20,169 nt of DNA from a virus. Location: IMG/VR virus record IMGVR_UViG_3300027969_000501, positions 1 to 20,169 of that record; one strand, 5' to 3'. Below, piece after piece: positions 1 to 7,451 of the stretch. The notes under the pieces are model-generated. The model worked only from the letters and a program-made list of their open reading frames with translations. It made no database searches and was not told the origin of the DNA. The position numbers and the translations under genes were made by a program. Position 1 is the stretch's first letter. Each line of letters starts with the position of its first letter.

Positions 1-210
1 AGTGTTAGTGGAAACGTAGTAGCATCCGGAGTAGTAACTTCAACTGGTACATTTAGACTGCCTAGTTTTACTTCATCACAACGAGATGCGTTATCAGCTG
101 TAGAAGGAGATATGATTTATAATTCAACATTGAAAAAAATACAAGCATATCAAGCAGATGCAACCAACACCGTAACTTGGGTAAGTCTAAGTGTGTCTAC
201 ATACCAGTAA
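1..210 (+). CDS. C-terminal end of a tail-fibre-like virion protein (partial)
   Basis: This is an open frame from base 1 to a TAA at 208-210, giving 69 residues; the start lies outside the window. The segment contains FRLPSFTSSQRDAL followed by EGDMIYNST and a terminal WVSLSVSTYQ. An 'LPSFTSSQRDALSA.EGD.IYNS' pattern ending in a W-V-S-L strand is typical, as I remember it, of the C-terminal tips of phage tail-fibre and receptor-binding-type proteins. The next gene starts 12 bases downstream on the same strand, and the next two genes also look like virion proteins, so a tail or baseplate role is the likeliest reading. The exact component cannot be told from this fragment. Confidence 0.6.
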   Translation, partial: SVSGNVVASGVVTSTGTFRLPSFTSSQRDALSAVEGDMIYNSTLKKIQAYQADATNTVTWVSLSVSTYQ

Positions 211-221
211 TGGAATAACTC

Positions 222-2990
222 ATGACAGCACAGCCCGTTTGGATTACTCCTTCAGGTAGTTTAGGTGTTGTACCAGAAGGTACATTCTATCAAGTACCGT
301 TGGAGGTGGTAGATACTGTTACTATTAAAATTAACAGTATTAGCGGAAATGGTTCTAAAGTAACAGCTACATTTTACACTCAACCTACTGCTACTTTTCA
401 ACCGGGTGATTCAATTGTTGTCGCAGGAGTCACGCCTTCTAATTACAATGGCACATTTATTGTGATTAATTGTACTAAAACTCAAGTTACCTATACTAGC
501 TCCGCTACTGGTACATGGAATGGCGATGGTACTATTTCTACAATTCCATCTTCTGTATACTTTACTGCTGTTGCCGGATCATTGCCATCGGGCATAGAAT
601 GTACTGCAGACGGAGTTATTCAAGGTGTACCAGATAATGTAGTCGCAGTCGAAGATACTGCAATAGTGACCGGAGTTAATGTAACTAGCAAATTTGCTAT
701 TCGTGCATATACAACAAAAATTGTTGGATCGGTCACAGTTATCAATAGACTAGCTGACAGAACATTTACAATAACAGTTGCTGGTCAAAATTTACCTAGC
801 TGGATTACTCCACCTGGTGAAATAGAACAATTATTTGTTGGCGAATTATTACAACCAGGAATACAACTTGAGTATACAAACGATAATACAAGTGGAATAC
901 CTCCTGCTATTAGTTTATACTCCGGACAGCTACCACCCGGGTTATCTATAAGCAGTACAGGATTAATATCAGGATATGTTGAACTAAATCCTGATATATC
1001 AGCTACCCCCGGATTTAGTGTTAATGGGCAGGGATTTAGTTCTTATCCATTTGATTTTGATGTTGATACACAAAACGCAAACTATGAGTTCACATTGCGA
1101 GTTACCAACGGTCGTACTTCTGCTCTACGGACATTTAGTCTTTATGTATGGAGCACACAGACATTCAATGCTTCAACTACCTTAATTACCGCAGATGATA
1201 CTTACTTAACTGCTAGTATATCCACTGCTAACGTGCCTGTGATAACAAACCCACAAGGCAGTATTGGAACTGAACCTAATAACACATTCTTTGCGTATCA
1301 ATTCTTAGCAAAAAATATTGCAGGAGATACGATTGGATTTACTGGCACCGGAATACCATCTGGGCTTACACTTGATTCTACTACAGGATGGTTAACAGGA
1401 TATCTTCCTACAGTAGGATTAACAGAAGTAACTTATAATTTTAGTGTCACAGCATTTATAACAAATACACCATCAGTTATTAGTACTGCTTACAATTATA
1501 GTTTAAATGTAACTGGTCCGTTAACAACCGATATTACATGGCTTACTTCATCTGAGCTTGGCAGTATTAGTAATGGGTCTACTAGTATGTTTTATGTTGA
1601 GGCATCTAATACTCTTGGATTGCCATTACAATATCGCTTAGTATCTGGAAGTGATTCAAGATTGCCGCAAGGATTGACATTATTATCAACAGGCCTTATT
1701 GTTGGACGTGTAAGCTTTAATACATTTGCACTAGATACCGGCACAACTACATTTGATCGTGGTACTACTACATTTGACTTAGATTATACATTTACTGTAA
1801 ATGCATACAGTAGAAATGGTTATATTAGTGTTAATAAGACATTTACTATTAACGTATTAAAAGTATATGATAAACCATATCAGAATTTATACATTGAATG
1901 CATGCCTCCTGTGAATGATAGGCAGTTAATTACTAACTTCCTACAAAATGTAAATATTTTTACTCCGTCATTGCTATATCGTGCTGACGATCCAAACTTT
2001 GGATTAAGTAGAAATGTAGTATATTATCATGCTTATGGATTAAATGCAGACAGCATAGATACCTATGTTGAAGCACTACAACTTAACCATTATTGGAAAA
2101 ACTTGTTATTAGGCAGTATTAAAACAGCACAAGCAATTGATCCTATAACTGGCAACATAGTATATGAAGTTGTATATTCAGATATAGTAGATACTCTGGT
2201 TAATAATAGCGGAACTAGCGTAGGAAAAGAAGTAGTTTTACCATATGCAATTGAAAATCAAACTATAAATGTTGTTTATCCAAATTCACTTGATAATATG
2301 CGAGATCAAGTTATTGATGTAGTAGGACAAGAAAGTAATATGTTGCCCCTATGGATGTTATCTACACAAACTAATGGACAGGTATTGGGATTTACTCCTG
2401 CCTGGGTTATTGCATATACAGTACCTGGCGCATCTGGACAGATTCAATATAATATAAAAACACAATTTGGTATACAGCTAAATCAGGTTGACTTTACTGC
2501 TGATCGTTATGAGATAGATAGCGCACTGACTGTTAACTGGGATGGCGATACACAAAGTTGGATTCCAAGTCCTCCAGAATCTGTCACATTTGACATTAAT
2601 CACCATTATGATGTTGCTATAGGATTAGCCGGAACCGGATATGAGGTGGGTGATCAGATTAAGATTCTAGGCACATCATTGGGCGGAGTAACTTCAGAAA
2701 ATGACTTATTAATTACTGTTAATACGGTAGATGAAACTGGAGCGATACTTGGTATATTCTATTACGGTACAGCAAGCATATTAGCAGCTGATAATTCATA
2801 TGATAACTTAGCAGGAGTAAATGTAATCGGCACAGGCACTGGTGCCAACTGGGATATTACAGTAGTTTCAGGTGTTCAGACTGTATTTGACGGCGGAAGC
2901 GTTACATTTAATAGTCCGGCTGACATTAATACAAATAGTAATTCTTATGATAGATACCTAATGTATCCGAAAAGAAATATATTGGTATAA
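222..2990 (+). CDS. Large virion/tail protein with repeated putative Ig-like (He_PIG-type) modules
   Basis: This 922-residue protein is rich in Thr, Ser, Asn and Gly and should be mostly beta structure. A recurrent motif of the form (L/I)P-x-G-(I/L)-x-(C/I/L)-x-(A/S)(D/T)-G-x-(I/L)-x-G occurs about four times, near residues 120-135 (LPSGIECTADGVIQG), 237-251 (LPPGLSISSTGLISG), 377-392 (IPSGLTLDSTTGWLTG) and 481-495 (LPQGLTLLSTGLIVG). This is the signature of putative Ig domains (He_PIG family) in surface and phage structural proteins. Two 'W(I)TP.G' modules (near residues 7 and 193) precede such units. The region after about residue 560 lacks the motif and forms a different C-terminal module. 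A short internal duplication GTTTFD-x-GTTTFD lies near residues 507-520. The start at 222 has a GGAA element about 7 bases upstream. The role is probably a long tail fibre, whisker or baseplate-associated adhesion protein; this is inference from composition and position. Confidence 0.7.
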   Translation: MTAQPVWITPSGSLGVVPEGTFYQVPLEVVDTVTIKINSISGNGSKVTATFYTQPTATFQPGDSIVVAGVTPSNYNGTFIVINCTKTQVTYTSSATGTWNGDGTISTIPSSVYFTAVAGSLPSGIECTADGVIQGVPDNVVAVEDTAIVTGVNVTSKFAIRAYTTKIVGSVTVINRLADRTFTITVAGQNLPSWITPPGEIEQLFVGELLQPGIQLEYTNDNTSGIPPAISLYSGQLPPGLSISSTGLISGYVELNPDISATPGFSVNGQGFSSYPFDFDVDTQNANYEFTLRVTNGRTSALRTFSLYVWSTQTFNASTTLITADDTYLTASISTANVPVITNPQGSIGTEPNNTFFAYQFLAKNIAGDTIGFTGTGIPSGLTLDSTTGWLTGYLPTVGLTEVTYNFSVTAFITNTPSVISTAYNYSLNVTGPLTTDITWLTSSELGSISNGSTSMFYVEASNTLGLPLQYRLVSGSDSRLPQGLTLLSTGLIVGRVSFNTFALDTGTTTFDRGTTTFDLDYTFTVNAYSRNGYISVNKTFTINVLKVYDKPYQNLYIECMPPVNDRQLITNFLQNVNIFTPSLLYRADDPNFGLSRNVVYYHAYGLNADSIDTYVEALQLNHYWKNLLLGSIKTAQAIDPITGNIVYEVVYSDIVDTLVNNSGTSVGKEVVLPYAIENQTINVVYPNSLDNMRDQVIDVVGQESNMLPLWMLSTQTNGQVLGFTPAWVIAYTVPGASGQIQYNIKTQFGIQLNQVDFTADRYEIDSALTVNWDGDTQSWIPSPPESVTFDINHHYDVAIGLAGTGYEVGDQIKILGTSLGGVTSENDLLITVNTVDETGAILGIFYYGTASILAADNSYDNLAGVNVIGTGTGANWDITVVSGVQTVFDGGSVTFNSPADINTNSNSYDRYLMYPKRNILV

Positions 2991-3001
2991 CTATTAAACA
3001 A

Positions 3002-3009
3002 GCTAAATA
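3002..3009 (+). promoter_or_regulatory. T4-type late promoter element (GCTAAATA)
   Basis: The core TAAATA lies in the short gap between the 922-residue gene and the next gene. If T4 geometry holds (element from -13 to -6), transcription would start near 3015. That leaves an 18-base leader containing an AGGA Shine-Dalgarno before the ATG at 3033. The core alone is expected by chance in AT-rich DNA, so intergenic placement is the main support. Confidence 0.4.
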
Positions 3010-3032
3010 ATATCAACTAGGAACGACAGAAC

Positions 3033-3929
3033 ATGACCTCACAAATTAACGCAAATAACATCAATGGCGCATATCCGGTAGCCGGACAAGACAACAATAG
3101 TGAAGGATTTCGTATAAATTTTACCAACACTTCAACTAACTTTGACTACGCTGCCCAGGAAATTACAGATCTTCAAAGTAAAGTTATTGTAAACTCACAG
3201 CTAACTGGCGGAGCTGCGCTAACAACTCAGAATAACATGTTGAATTCACCGTTGACTAATGCGTTAGTATCTAATTTTGCTTATACAACAGCTAGCATTG
3301 GTACAGTTAGCGGAACATTTACCGTTAACTATACTGCCGGTCATTATCAAACTGTTACTCTAGGTGCAAGTTCAAGTTTAGGATTTTCTAACTTTCCTAT
3401 TTCAGGGCAGCTTGGAGTTGTAAATTTACAAGTAACGGTATCTAATACAGCATATACATTAACACTTCCTTCTTCTGTTAGTGTGAACACAACTGGGGTG
3501 CAAGGATTAGACCCTGATACGAATATAATGGAGTTTTCTGCAACTGGCGTTTATGGATTTACATTTACTACTAGCAGTGGCGGCACAACTATTGTATTAT
3601 CGCAGGTAAATCAAGTGTTACAACCATTTAATGCTAGTAGTAACAGCGTGGCTTCTGCTGCCGCTGCCGGTGTAGAAACTACCACTAGCTATTTTACCAC
3701 TGCTGGCACAGCTACATTAGCTGCAGGAGTAGAGGGACAAATTAAGGTCTTTACTCAAACCGCAGCATCAGTTTCTATGGTAGTTACGGTTGCTGACGCA
3801 GGTTGGAAAGCATCTACCCCAGGTACTTCTGGCACTATTACTTTAGCCAGCAGAGGCACAGGTTGTACATTACAGTATACAAATTCTGTATGGTATTGTA
3901 TTGGCAATAATGGTTGTACATTTGCCTAA
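3033..3929 (+). CDS. Virion structural protein, T4-like marine phage type
   Basis: This 298-residue protein is dominated by Thr, Ser, Ala, Asn and Val. It opens with MTSQINANNINGAYPVAGQD and then a GFRINFTNTSTNF segment. I associate this N-terminus (Q-I-N-A-N-N-I-N-G-x-Y-P-V-A-G-x-D-N-x-S-x-G-F-R) with structural proteins of T4-like cyanophages and pelagiphages; this is recollection, not a search. The middle is low-complexity beta-type sequence. The C-terminus has three cysteines (GCTLQ, WYCIG, GCTF). It starts 42 bases after the large Ig-repeat gene, with AGGAAC upstream of the ATG, and follows a TAAATA late element. It is probably a tail-fibre or baseplate-associated component; the exact role is unknown. 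Confidence 0.6.
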   Translation: MTSQINANNINGAYPVAGQDNNSEGFRINFTNTSTNFDYAAQEITDLQSKVIVNSQLTGGAALTTQNNMLNSPLTNALVSNFAYTTASIGTVSGTFTVNYTAGHYQTVTLGASSSLGFSNFPISGQLGVVNLQVTVSNTAYTLTLPSSVSVNTTGVQGLDPDTNIMEFSATGVYGFTFTTSSGGTTIVLSQVNQVLQPFNASSNSVASAAAAGVETTTSYFTTAGTATLAAGVEGQIKVFTQTAASVSMVVTVADAGWKASTPGTSGTITLASRGTGCTLQYTNSVWYCIGNNGCTFA

Positions 3930-3938
3930 CCAAAATCT

Positions 3939-3967
3939 TTGAATTCTTGTCTTTATTTCTATATAAT
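3939..3967 (+). promoter_or_regulatory. Sigma70-type promoter, TTGAAT-N17-TATAAT
   Basis: The -35-like TTGAAT is at 3939-3944 and a perfect -10 TATAAT at 3962-3967, with a spacer of exactly 17 bases. The predicted start of transcription (about 7 bases beyond the -10) falls on the ATG at 3974, so the message would be leaderless. No Shine-Dalgarno is visible. Confidence 0.6.
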
Positions 3968-3973
3968 ATAGAC

Positions 3974-4198
3974 ATGGAACATCCACTTATTCCCAACATA
4001 GATAATCTTAGCACTGATGAACTCAATGCTAAGATTTCTGAACTAAACAAAAAACTTAGTATTGCCTGGCGCCTAGGCAATCATCACTTGTGCAATCAGC
4101 TAAGAATGGCTATTGAGACCTATCAAAACAAGTATATAGAAAAACTTCGTGCTAGTCAAACTAGCACTGATACTGATGGAATAATTGACATATCATGA
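3974..4198 (+). CDS. Small helical protein of unknown function (74 aa), probably leaderless
   Basis: I place the start at 3974 (MEHPLIPNIDNLSTDEL). A longer frame is open back to 3914, but it would overlap the previous gene and run through the promoter. The protein is 74 residues, with a charged, probably coiled-coil stretch (ELNAKISELNKKLSIAWRLG) followed by HLCNQLRMAIETYQNKY and a polar tail. I do not recognise a named family; I have a general impression of similar short proteins in T4-like aquatic phages. It has its own promoter with a perfect TATAAT, and its stop overlaps the start of the next gene (ATGA), so the two are probably translationally coupled. A small helical protein behind a host-type promoter could be an early regulatory or adaptor factor, but that is a guess. 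Confidence 0.65.
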   Translation: MEHPLIPNIDNLSTDELNAKISELNKKLSIAWRLGNHHLCNQLRMAIETYQNKYIEKLRASQTSTDTDGIIDIS

Positions 4199-4788
4199 AC
4201 GTTAGAATAAAATTTCCAATTACTTTTACAGCTGGTATTTTTTACAATAATGAATTACAGATGAATAACTATATGGTTAATTTGTCTATGCTAACCAATA
4301 GTAATGATGGTGCTACTAATAATATCGCTCTTGACAGAATAAAGTACTTTATCTATACTGAAATAGAAAGCAGTGTTTTTATTGACTCTGCCGATGTTGA
4401 CAGATGTAAGAAATTTATTGATGCCGGAATCAAAATCACAACAATTCCTGATACTCCAGTTGACCAGTTAATTGGTATAATGTTACACTATAAATTGTCG
4501 GCAATTACAGAAGAAAGGCTTCTAATTGAAGAAATAGAAATAAGTTCTAGCATAGGCGAAGGATTAATTTACGTACATGGTGAACATGAAAATGTCGATG
4601 ACCTAGCTGTACCAGCATGGTGGAAGACAGTTGATCTAGTTCATTGTGATGCTGAATTGATTGATACTGATGAAATCGTTACCCTTGCTGATCTTACTGT
4701 TTGGCGTGATCTAAATTTAGACTGGCCAACAGAAGAGGAATCAGAATCTGAAAACACTGTTGTATTTAAATTAGATGATCACAAATAG
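4195..4788 (+). CDS. Conserved-looking hypothetical protein (197 aa)
   Basis: The ATG at 4195 overlaps the preceding TGA in an ATGA arrangement. The protein is 197 residues and acidic, opening with RIKFPITFTAGIFYNNELQM. It contains ALDRIKYFIYTEIESSVFI, which looks like a helix flanked by beta strands, and PVDQLIGIMLHYKLSAITEERL. An acidic tail follows (WPTEEESESEN). There is no transmembrane segment, signal peptide or metal motif. I do not recognise a named family. It sits in a run of four co-oriented genes leading towards the replication and chaperone genes, and the following gene begins inside its last 14 bases. Confidence 0.6.
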   Translation: MNVRIKFPITFTAGIFYNNELQMNNYMVNLSMLTNSNDGATNNIALDRIKYFIYTEIESSVFIDSADVDRCKKFIDAGIKITTIPDTPVDQLIGIMLHYKLSAITEERLLIEEIEISSSIGEGLIYVHGEHENVDDLAVPAWWKTVDLVHCDAELIDTDEIVTLADLTVWRDLNLDWPTEEESESENTVVFKLDDHK

Positions 4789-5296
4789 TTACGGCGAAAT
4801 GATATTCAATCAAGATGATGTCACAAACTTGCTTATGCAAGGGCGTGAGTTAGATTCATTGAAAGGCATGCTAGTAGATGATACAGTTGATATTGAGAAA
4901 ATAGTCAGATTTGTTGAACATTTTCCTAATACATTTATTCCATATAGATGTCTCCCAGATTCTACCTCTATTCCCAATTGGGATTATGAAAAGCAACAAA
5001 CTTGGCATATGCCACAATCTTATAAAGATATGGACATAGCAGAGTATATTTTGAAACTTTGTGATACAGACGCTGAGCTACAGCGGTGTGGTGAAGAATT
5101 ACTATTGTACCAACAGCATGACTTATTCAATCTTCTAAGATATTTGAAATATCTAGTGGATGTAATGAAAGAAAATCACGTTATTTGGGGAGTGGGTCGC
5201 GGTAGTTCAACCGCTTCATATATATTATATAAATTGGGAGTCCATAAAATTGACTCTCTATTCTATAATTTATCCATCACCGAATTTTTACGTTAA
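4775..5296 (+). CDS. DnaE-fragment-like protein: PolIII alpha GRGS segment without the catalytic core
   Basis: This is a 173-residue protein. Its C-terminus, residues 138-173, reads WGVGRGSSTASYILYKLG and then a segment ending ID-SLFYNL-x-x-x-E-FLR. It aligns by eye with the segment of bacterial DNA polymerase III alpha subunits written G-x-GRGS-A-A-G-S-L-V-x-Y-x-LGI-x-x-ID-P-L-x-Y-x-L-x-F-E-R-FL. The protein stops exactly where DnaE would continue into its PDIDxDF catalytic motif, so it cannot polymerise. The upstream part (RYLKYLVDVMKENHVI) also resembles the helix preceding that motif. It is far shorter than DnaE, which is about 1100 residues. The start at 4775 overlaps the previous gene by 14 bases; an in-frame ATG at 4799 is an alternative. 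The role is unknown. The assignment rests on one motif region, and no continuation was found downstream in any frame. Confidence 0.6.
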   Translation: MITNSYGEMIFNQDDVTNLLMQGRELDSLKGMLVDDTVDIEKIVRFVEHFPNTFIPYRCLPDSTSIPNWDYEKQQTWHMPQSYKDMDIAEYILKLCDTDAELQRCGEELLLYQQHDLFNLLRYLKYLVDVMKENHVIWGVGRGSSTASYILYKLGVHKIDSLFYNLSITEFLR

Positions 5297-5299
5297 ATA
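5292..5299 (+). promoter_or_regulatory. T4-type late promoter element (GTTAAATA)
   Basis: The TAAATA core (5294-5299) shares its TAA with the stop codon of the DnaE-fragment gene. T4 geometry would put the start near 5305, giving a leader of about 16 bases that contains the AGGAG Shine-Dalgarno of the gene at 5321. Confidence 0.35.
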
Positions 5300-5320
5300 T
5301 AATAAATTCAGGAGAATATT

Positions 5321-5767
5321 ATGACACAGAAAATTTATAGAACAGCCAAAGGAAAATCAATTGATTTTGGTTCACTGCGCTTACAGAATGAACATGTAAG
5401 AGCAGTTGGAAATATGGGAGTCAACACCAGAGGTGATAGAATTGATGTCAATGGTAATGTAATTGATTCTGCTAATGACCAATTACAAAGACGTATACAG
5501 AGGCAATCAAACGTATCTGATGGCACAGTACATTCAAGCACAAGAGCGCATCAAGCTGAAAAAGCTGCGATGGCCACAGCCGCCCCAGCTCCTGTTGCAG
5601 TTGATCCTATAGCTGCTATAGTTAATACTCAAACATCTAAAACAGCTACTACTGAAGAAACAGAAAATGAATTAGCAGCAGCAATTGCTCGCTCAAAAGC
5701 AGTTAAACAAGAATTAGAAAAGACAGCCAGTGAAAAACCGCAAACCCAACCTGTGAGAAAGATTTAA
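5321..5767 (+). CDS. Hypothetical protein with ordered N-terminus and Ala/Thr-rich tail (148 aa)
   Basis: A strong AGGAG lies 8 bases before the ATG at 5321. The protein is 148 residues. The first 60 or so (KIYRTAKGKSIDFGSLRLQN, then AVGNMGVNTRGDRID and a QLQRRIQRQ stretch) look ordered. The remainder is a low-complexity Ala/Thr/Glu/Lys tail, probably disordered. I have a general memory of similar 'IYRTA-x-GK...LQNE...AVGNM-x-VN-x-RGD' proteins in T4-like aquatic phages but cannot name a function. The stop overlaps the ATG of the co-chaperonin gene (TAATG), so the two are likely co-translated. It could be a scaffold-like or chaperonin-client protein, but only proximity suggests this. Confidence 0.6.
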   Translation: MTQKIYRTAKGKSIDFGSLRLQNEHVRAVGNMGVNTRGDRIDVNGNVIDSANDQLQRRIQRQSNVSDGTVHSSTRAHQAEKAAMATAAPAPVAVDPIAAIVNTQTSKTATTEETENELAAAIARSKAVKQELEKTASEKPQTQPVRKI

Positions 5768-6156
5768 TGAAAGCACAGTACGCACCACATAAAGTAGAAA
5801 AACAACAACTTAAAGCACTACAAAATACAGTACTGGTATCAGATATGATATTTGATGAACGTATCAGTACAGGCGGTATTGTACTATTAAACGACAATGG
5901 CAAGGGAAATGGTATTCGCCCACGTTGGGGTCGTGTATATGCGATTGGTCCAGACCAAAAAGATGTTAATGTGGGAGATTGGGTATTAGTAGCACATGGT
6001 CGTTGGACTAGGGGCCTAGATATTGAAGACGAAACAGGCAAATTAACTATTCGTAAGATTGATCCGAAAGATATTCTATTAGTATCAGATGACGAAGAAT
6101 GTCCTACTGTGGAAGGTATTAGTTCTGCCGTACATATAGATAAAAAAGAAATGTAA
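5767..6156 (+). CDS. GroES-like phage co-chaperonin (gp31-type)
   Basis: This 129-residue protein has the GroES beta-barrel pattern. It shows LQNTVLVSDM (the 'xPL.DRVLV' strand), then a mobile-loop-like segment DERISTGGIVLLND matching the TxGGI(V/L)LP GroEL-binding loop. It continues with WGRVYAIGPDQKDVNVGDWV (matching the 'G-x-V-x-A-V-G-x-G...V-x-VGD-x-V' part) and ends the fold with DILLVSD. Bacterial GroES is about 97 residues and T4 gp31 is 111, so this is slightly long, mainly from a polar C-terminal tail. In T4, gp31 replaces GroES on GroEL to fold the major capsid protein; the same role is inferred here. It follows a TAATG overlap with the upstream gene. No GroEL is present in the window. 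Confidence 0.8.
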   Translation: MKAQYAPHKVEKQQLKALQNTVLVSDMIFDERISTGGIVLLNDNGKGNGIRPRWGRVYAIGPDQKDVNVGDWVLVAHGRWTRGLDIEDETGKLTIRKIDPKDILLVSDDEECPTVEGISSAVHIDKKEM

Positions 6157-6171
6157 GATTGACCATTATTC

Positions 6172-6210
6172 TTGTATAATACTAATCATTAGTGTATAAT
6201 ACTAGTATTA
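6172..6210 (+). promoter_or_regulatory. Clamp-loader promoter: duplicated TATAAT boxes with two palindromes
   Basis: The 12-mer TGTATAATACTA occurs twice, at 6173-6184 and 6193-6204, so TATAAT boxes lie at 6175-6180 and 6195-6200, 20 bases (about two helical turns) apart. The second box has TTGTAT at 6172-6177 as a -35-like element with a 17-base spacer. A palindrome ACTAAT-C-ATTAGT sits at 6181-6193. A perfect 14-base palindrome TAATACTAGTATTA at 6197-6210 covers the end of the second -10 and the likely start site. This layout suggests an operator-controlled promoter for the gene at 6226. Confidence 0.5.
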
Positions 6211-6225
6211 CATAAGGAAAGATAG

Positions 6226-7152
6226 ATGCAACAAGCATGGGCAGATGAATATAGATCAGATACACTTGACGAATATGTTTTTACCAATGATAAACAGCGT
6301 GAGCTAATAACTCATTGGATTAAACAAGGCAGTATTCCACATTGTCTGTTCAGCGGTAGTTCTGGTACTGGCAAAACAACGTTAGCCAAACTGTTAATCA
6401 AAGAATTAAAAGTAGATGAGTACGATATACTTGTAGCTAACGGTTCAAAAGAAGCAAGAAGATTTGAATGGGTTGACACATTAATCAATTTTTGTAGTAC
6501 AATGCCATTTGGTGATTTTAAAATTGTACTGATTGATGAAGCTGACTATATGAATATTCATTCTGTGCAGCCTGCACTTCGTAATCTTATGGAAGATTAT
6601 GTCAGTACTGTTAGATTTATTTTAACATGTAACTATCCTAACAAAATCATGCCTGCTATTCATAGTCGTTGTGAACAGGGACGATTACATATTGAAAAAC
6701 TAGACAAGAATGAATTCATGGCTAGAGTCGCAACAATATTAGTGACTGAGAATATAGAATTTGATCTAGATACATTAGATATTTTTGTTAATGCAAAATA
6801 TCCAGATCTACGAAAATGTATCCATATGGTTCAGGCAAATTCAAATACAGGCAAGCTAGTAGCTCCTAGTGATAGCATACAAGACAGCAAAGATTGGATG
6901 TTAGACGCAGAAGCATTATTTAGAAAAGGTAAGTTTAATGACGCACGAGCACTTATGTGTAGTCAAGTAACTCCTGACGATATACAAAGCATGTTTACGT
7001 GGATGTATAATAATTTAGATTTATGGAGTGATACCCCAGAAGGGCAAGACAAAGCAATTATTATTATTCGTAATGCTATTGCAACTTCTGCGCTAGTCGC
7101 AGATCAAGAAATTAATTTAAGTGCTGCTTTTGCTGAATTAGGACAACTATGA
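6226..7152 (+). CDS. 44: Sliding-clamp loader ATPase subunit, gp44-like
   Basis: This 308-residue AAA+ ATPase matches T4 gp44, the large clamp-loader subunit that opens and loads the gp45 sliding clamp for the phage replisome. It shows the N-terminal W-x-x-EYRS-x-TLDEYV motif typical of clamp loaders. Walker A is GSSGTGKTT (about residues 44-52), Walker B is IVLIDEAD (about 100-107), the sensor region is FILTCNYPNKI, and the SRC motif is at 147-149 (HSRCE). T4 gp44 is 319 residues, so the length fits. AAGGAAAG lies upstream of the ATG at 6226. The next gene starts in an ATGA overlap with its stop. The small subunit gp62, which follows gp44 in T4, is not recognisable here; the 100-residue gene downstream is much shorter than gp62 (187 residues). 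Confidence 0.9.
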   Translation: MQQAWADEYRSDTLDEYVFTNDKQRELITHWIKQGSIPHCLFSGSSGTGKTTLAKLLIKELKVDEYDILVANGSKEARRFEWVDTLINFCSTMPFGDFKIVLIDEADYMNIHSVQPALRNLMEDYVSTVRFILTCNYPNKIMPAIHSRCEQGRLHIEKLDKNEFMARVATILVTENIEFDLDTLDIFVNAKYPDLRKCIHMVQANSNTGKLVAPSDSIQDSKDWMLDAEALFRKGKFNDARALMCSQVTPDDIQSMFTWMYNNLDLWSDTPEGQDKAIIIIRNAIATSALVADQEINLSAAFAELGQL

Positions 7153-7451
7153 GATACCTGTTAATTACATATATTAAGAAACCTGATGGTCAGGTTGATG
7201 AAGCAACAACCATTACAACATCACTTAAACGAAAAGATCTGGCTACTGCCAGCGTAATTCTTGACTTTAAAGAAAAGAAAATTGTTAAAGCCAGCTTTAG
7301 TGGCACTCTAGCTGAAAAGAATTGGGATAGAATTAGAGATTTTTATTACGAGTTTTACCCAAAATACATTGACCTGCTAGAAGCAGCCTATCAAACTATA
7401 GAAGAGATTCAAAATGAAGTATCTACCGAAACAGAAAATAATCCTAACTGA
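7149..7451 (+). CDS. Hypothetical protein following the clamp loader (100 aa)
   Basis: The ATG at 7149 overlaps the clamp-loader stop (ATGA), with AGGA upstream. The protein is 100 residues. It has an N-terminal strand MRYLLITYIKKPDGQVDE, a central DLATASVILDFKEKKIVKAS and a helical end (NWDRIRDFYYEFYPKYIDLL). It is mixed alpha/beta, cytoplasmic and not recognised. Its position after gp44 and the tight coupling suggest a replication-associated accessory function, but the sequence does not show one. The next gene begins 38 bases before its stop, in another frame. Confidence 0.6.
   Translation: MRYLLITYIKKPDGQVDEATTITTSLKRKDLATASVILDFKEKKIVKASFSGTLAEKNWDRIRDFYYEFYPKYIDLLEAAYQTIEEIQNEVSTETENNPN

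Noticed and set aside
7149-7451. Assignment of the gene after gp44 as gp62 (small clamp-loader subunit).
   Set aside because: At 100 residues it is about half the length of T4 gp62 and shows no recognisable gp62 motif; left as hypothetical.
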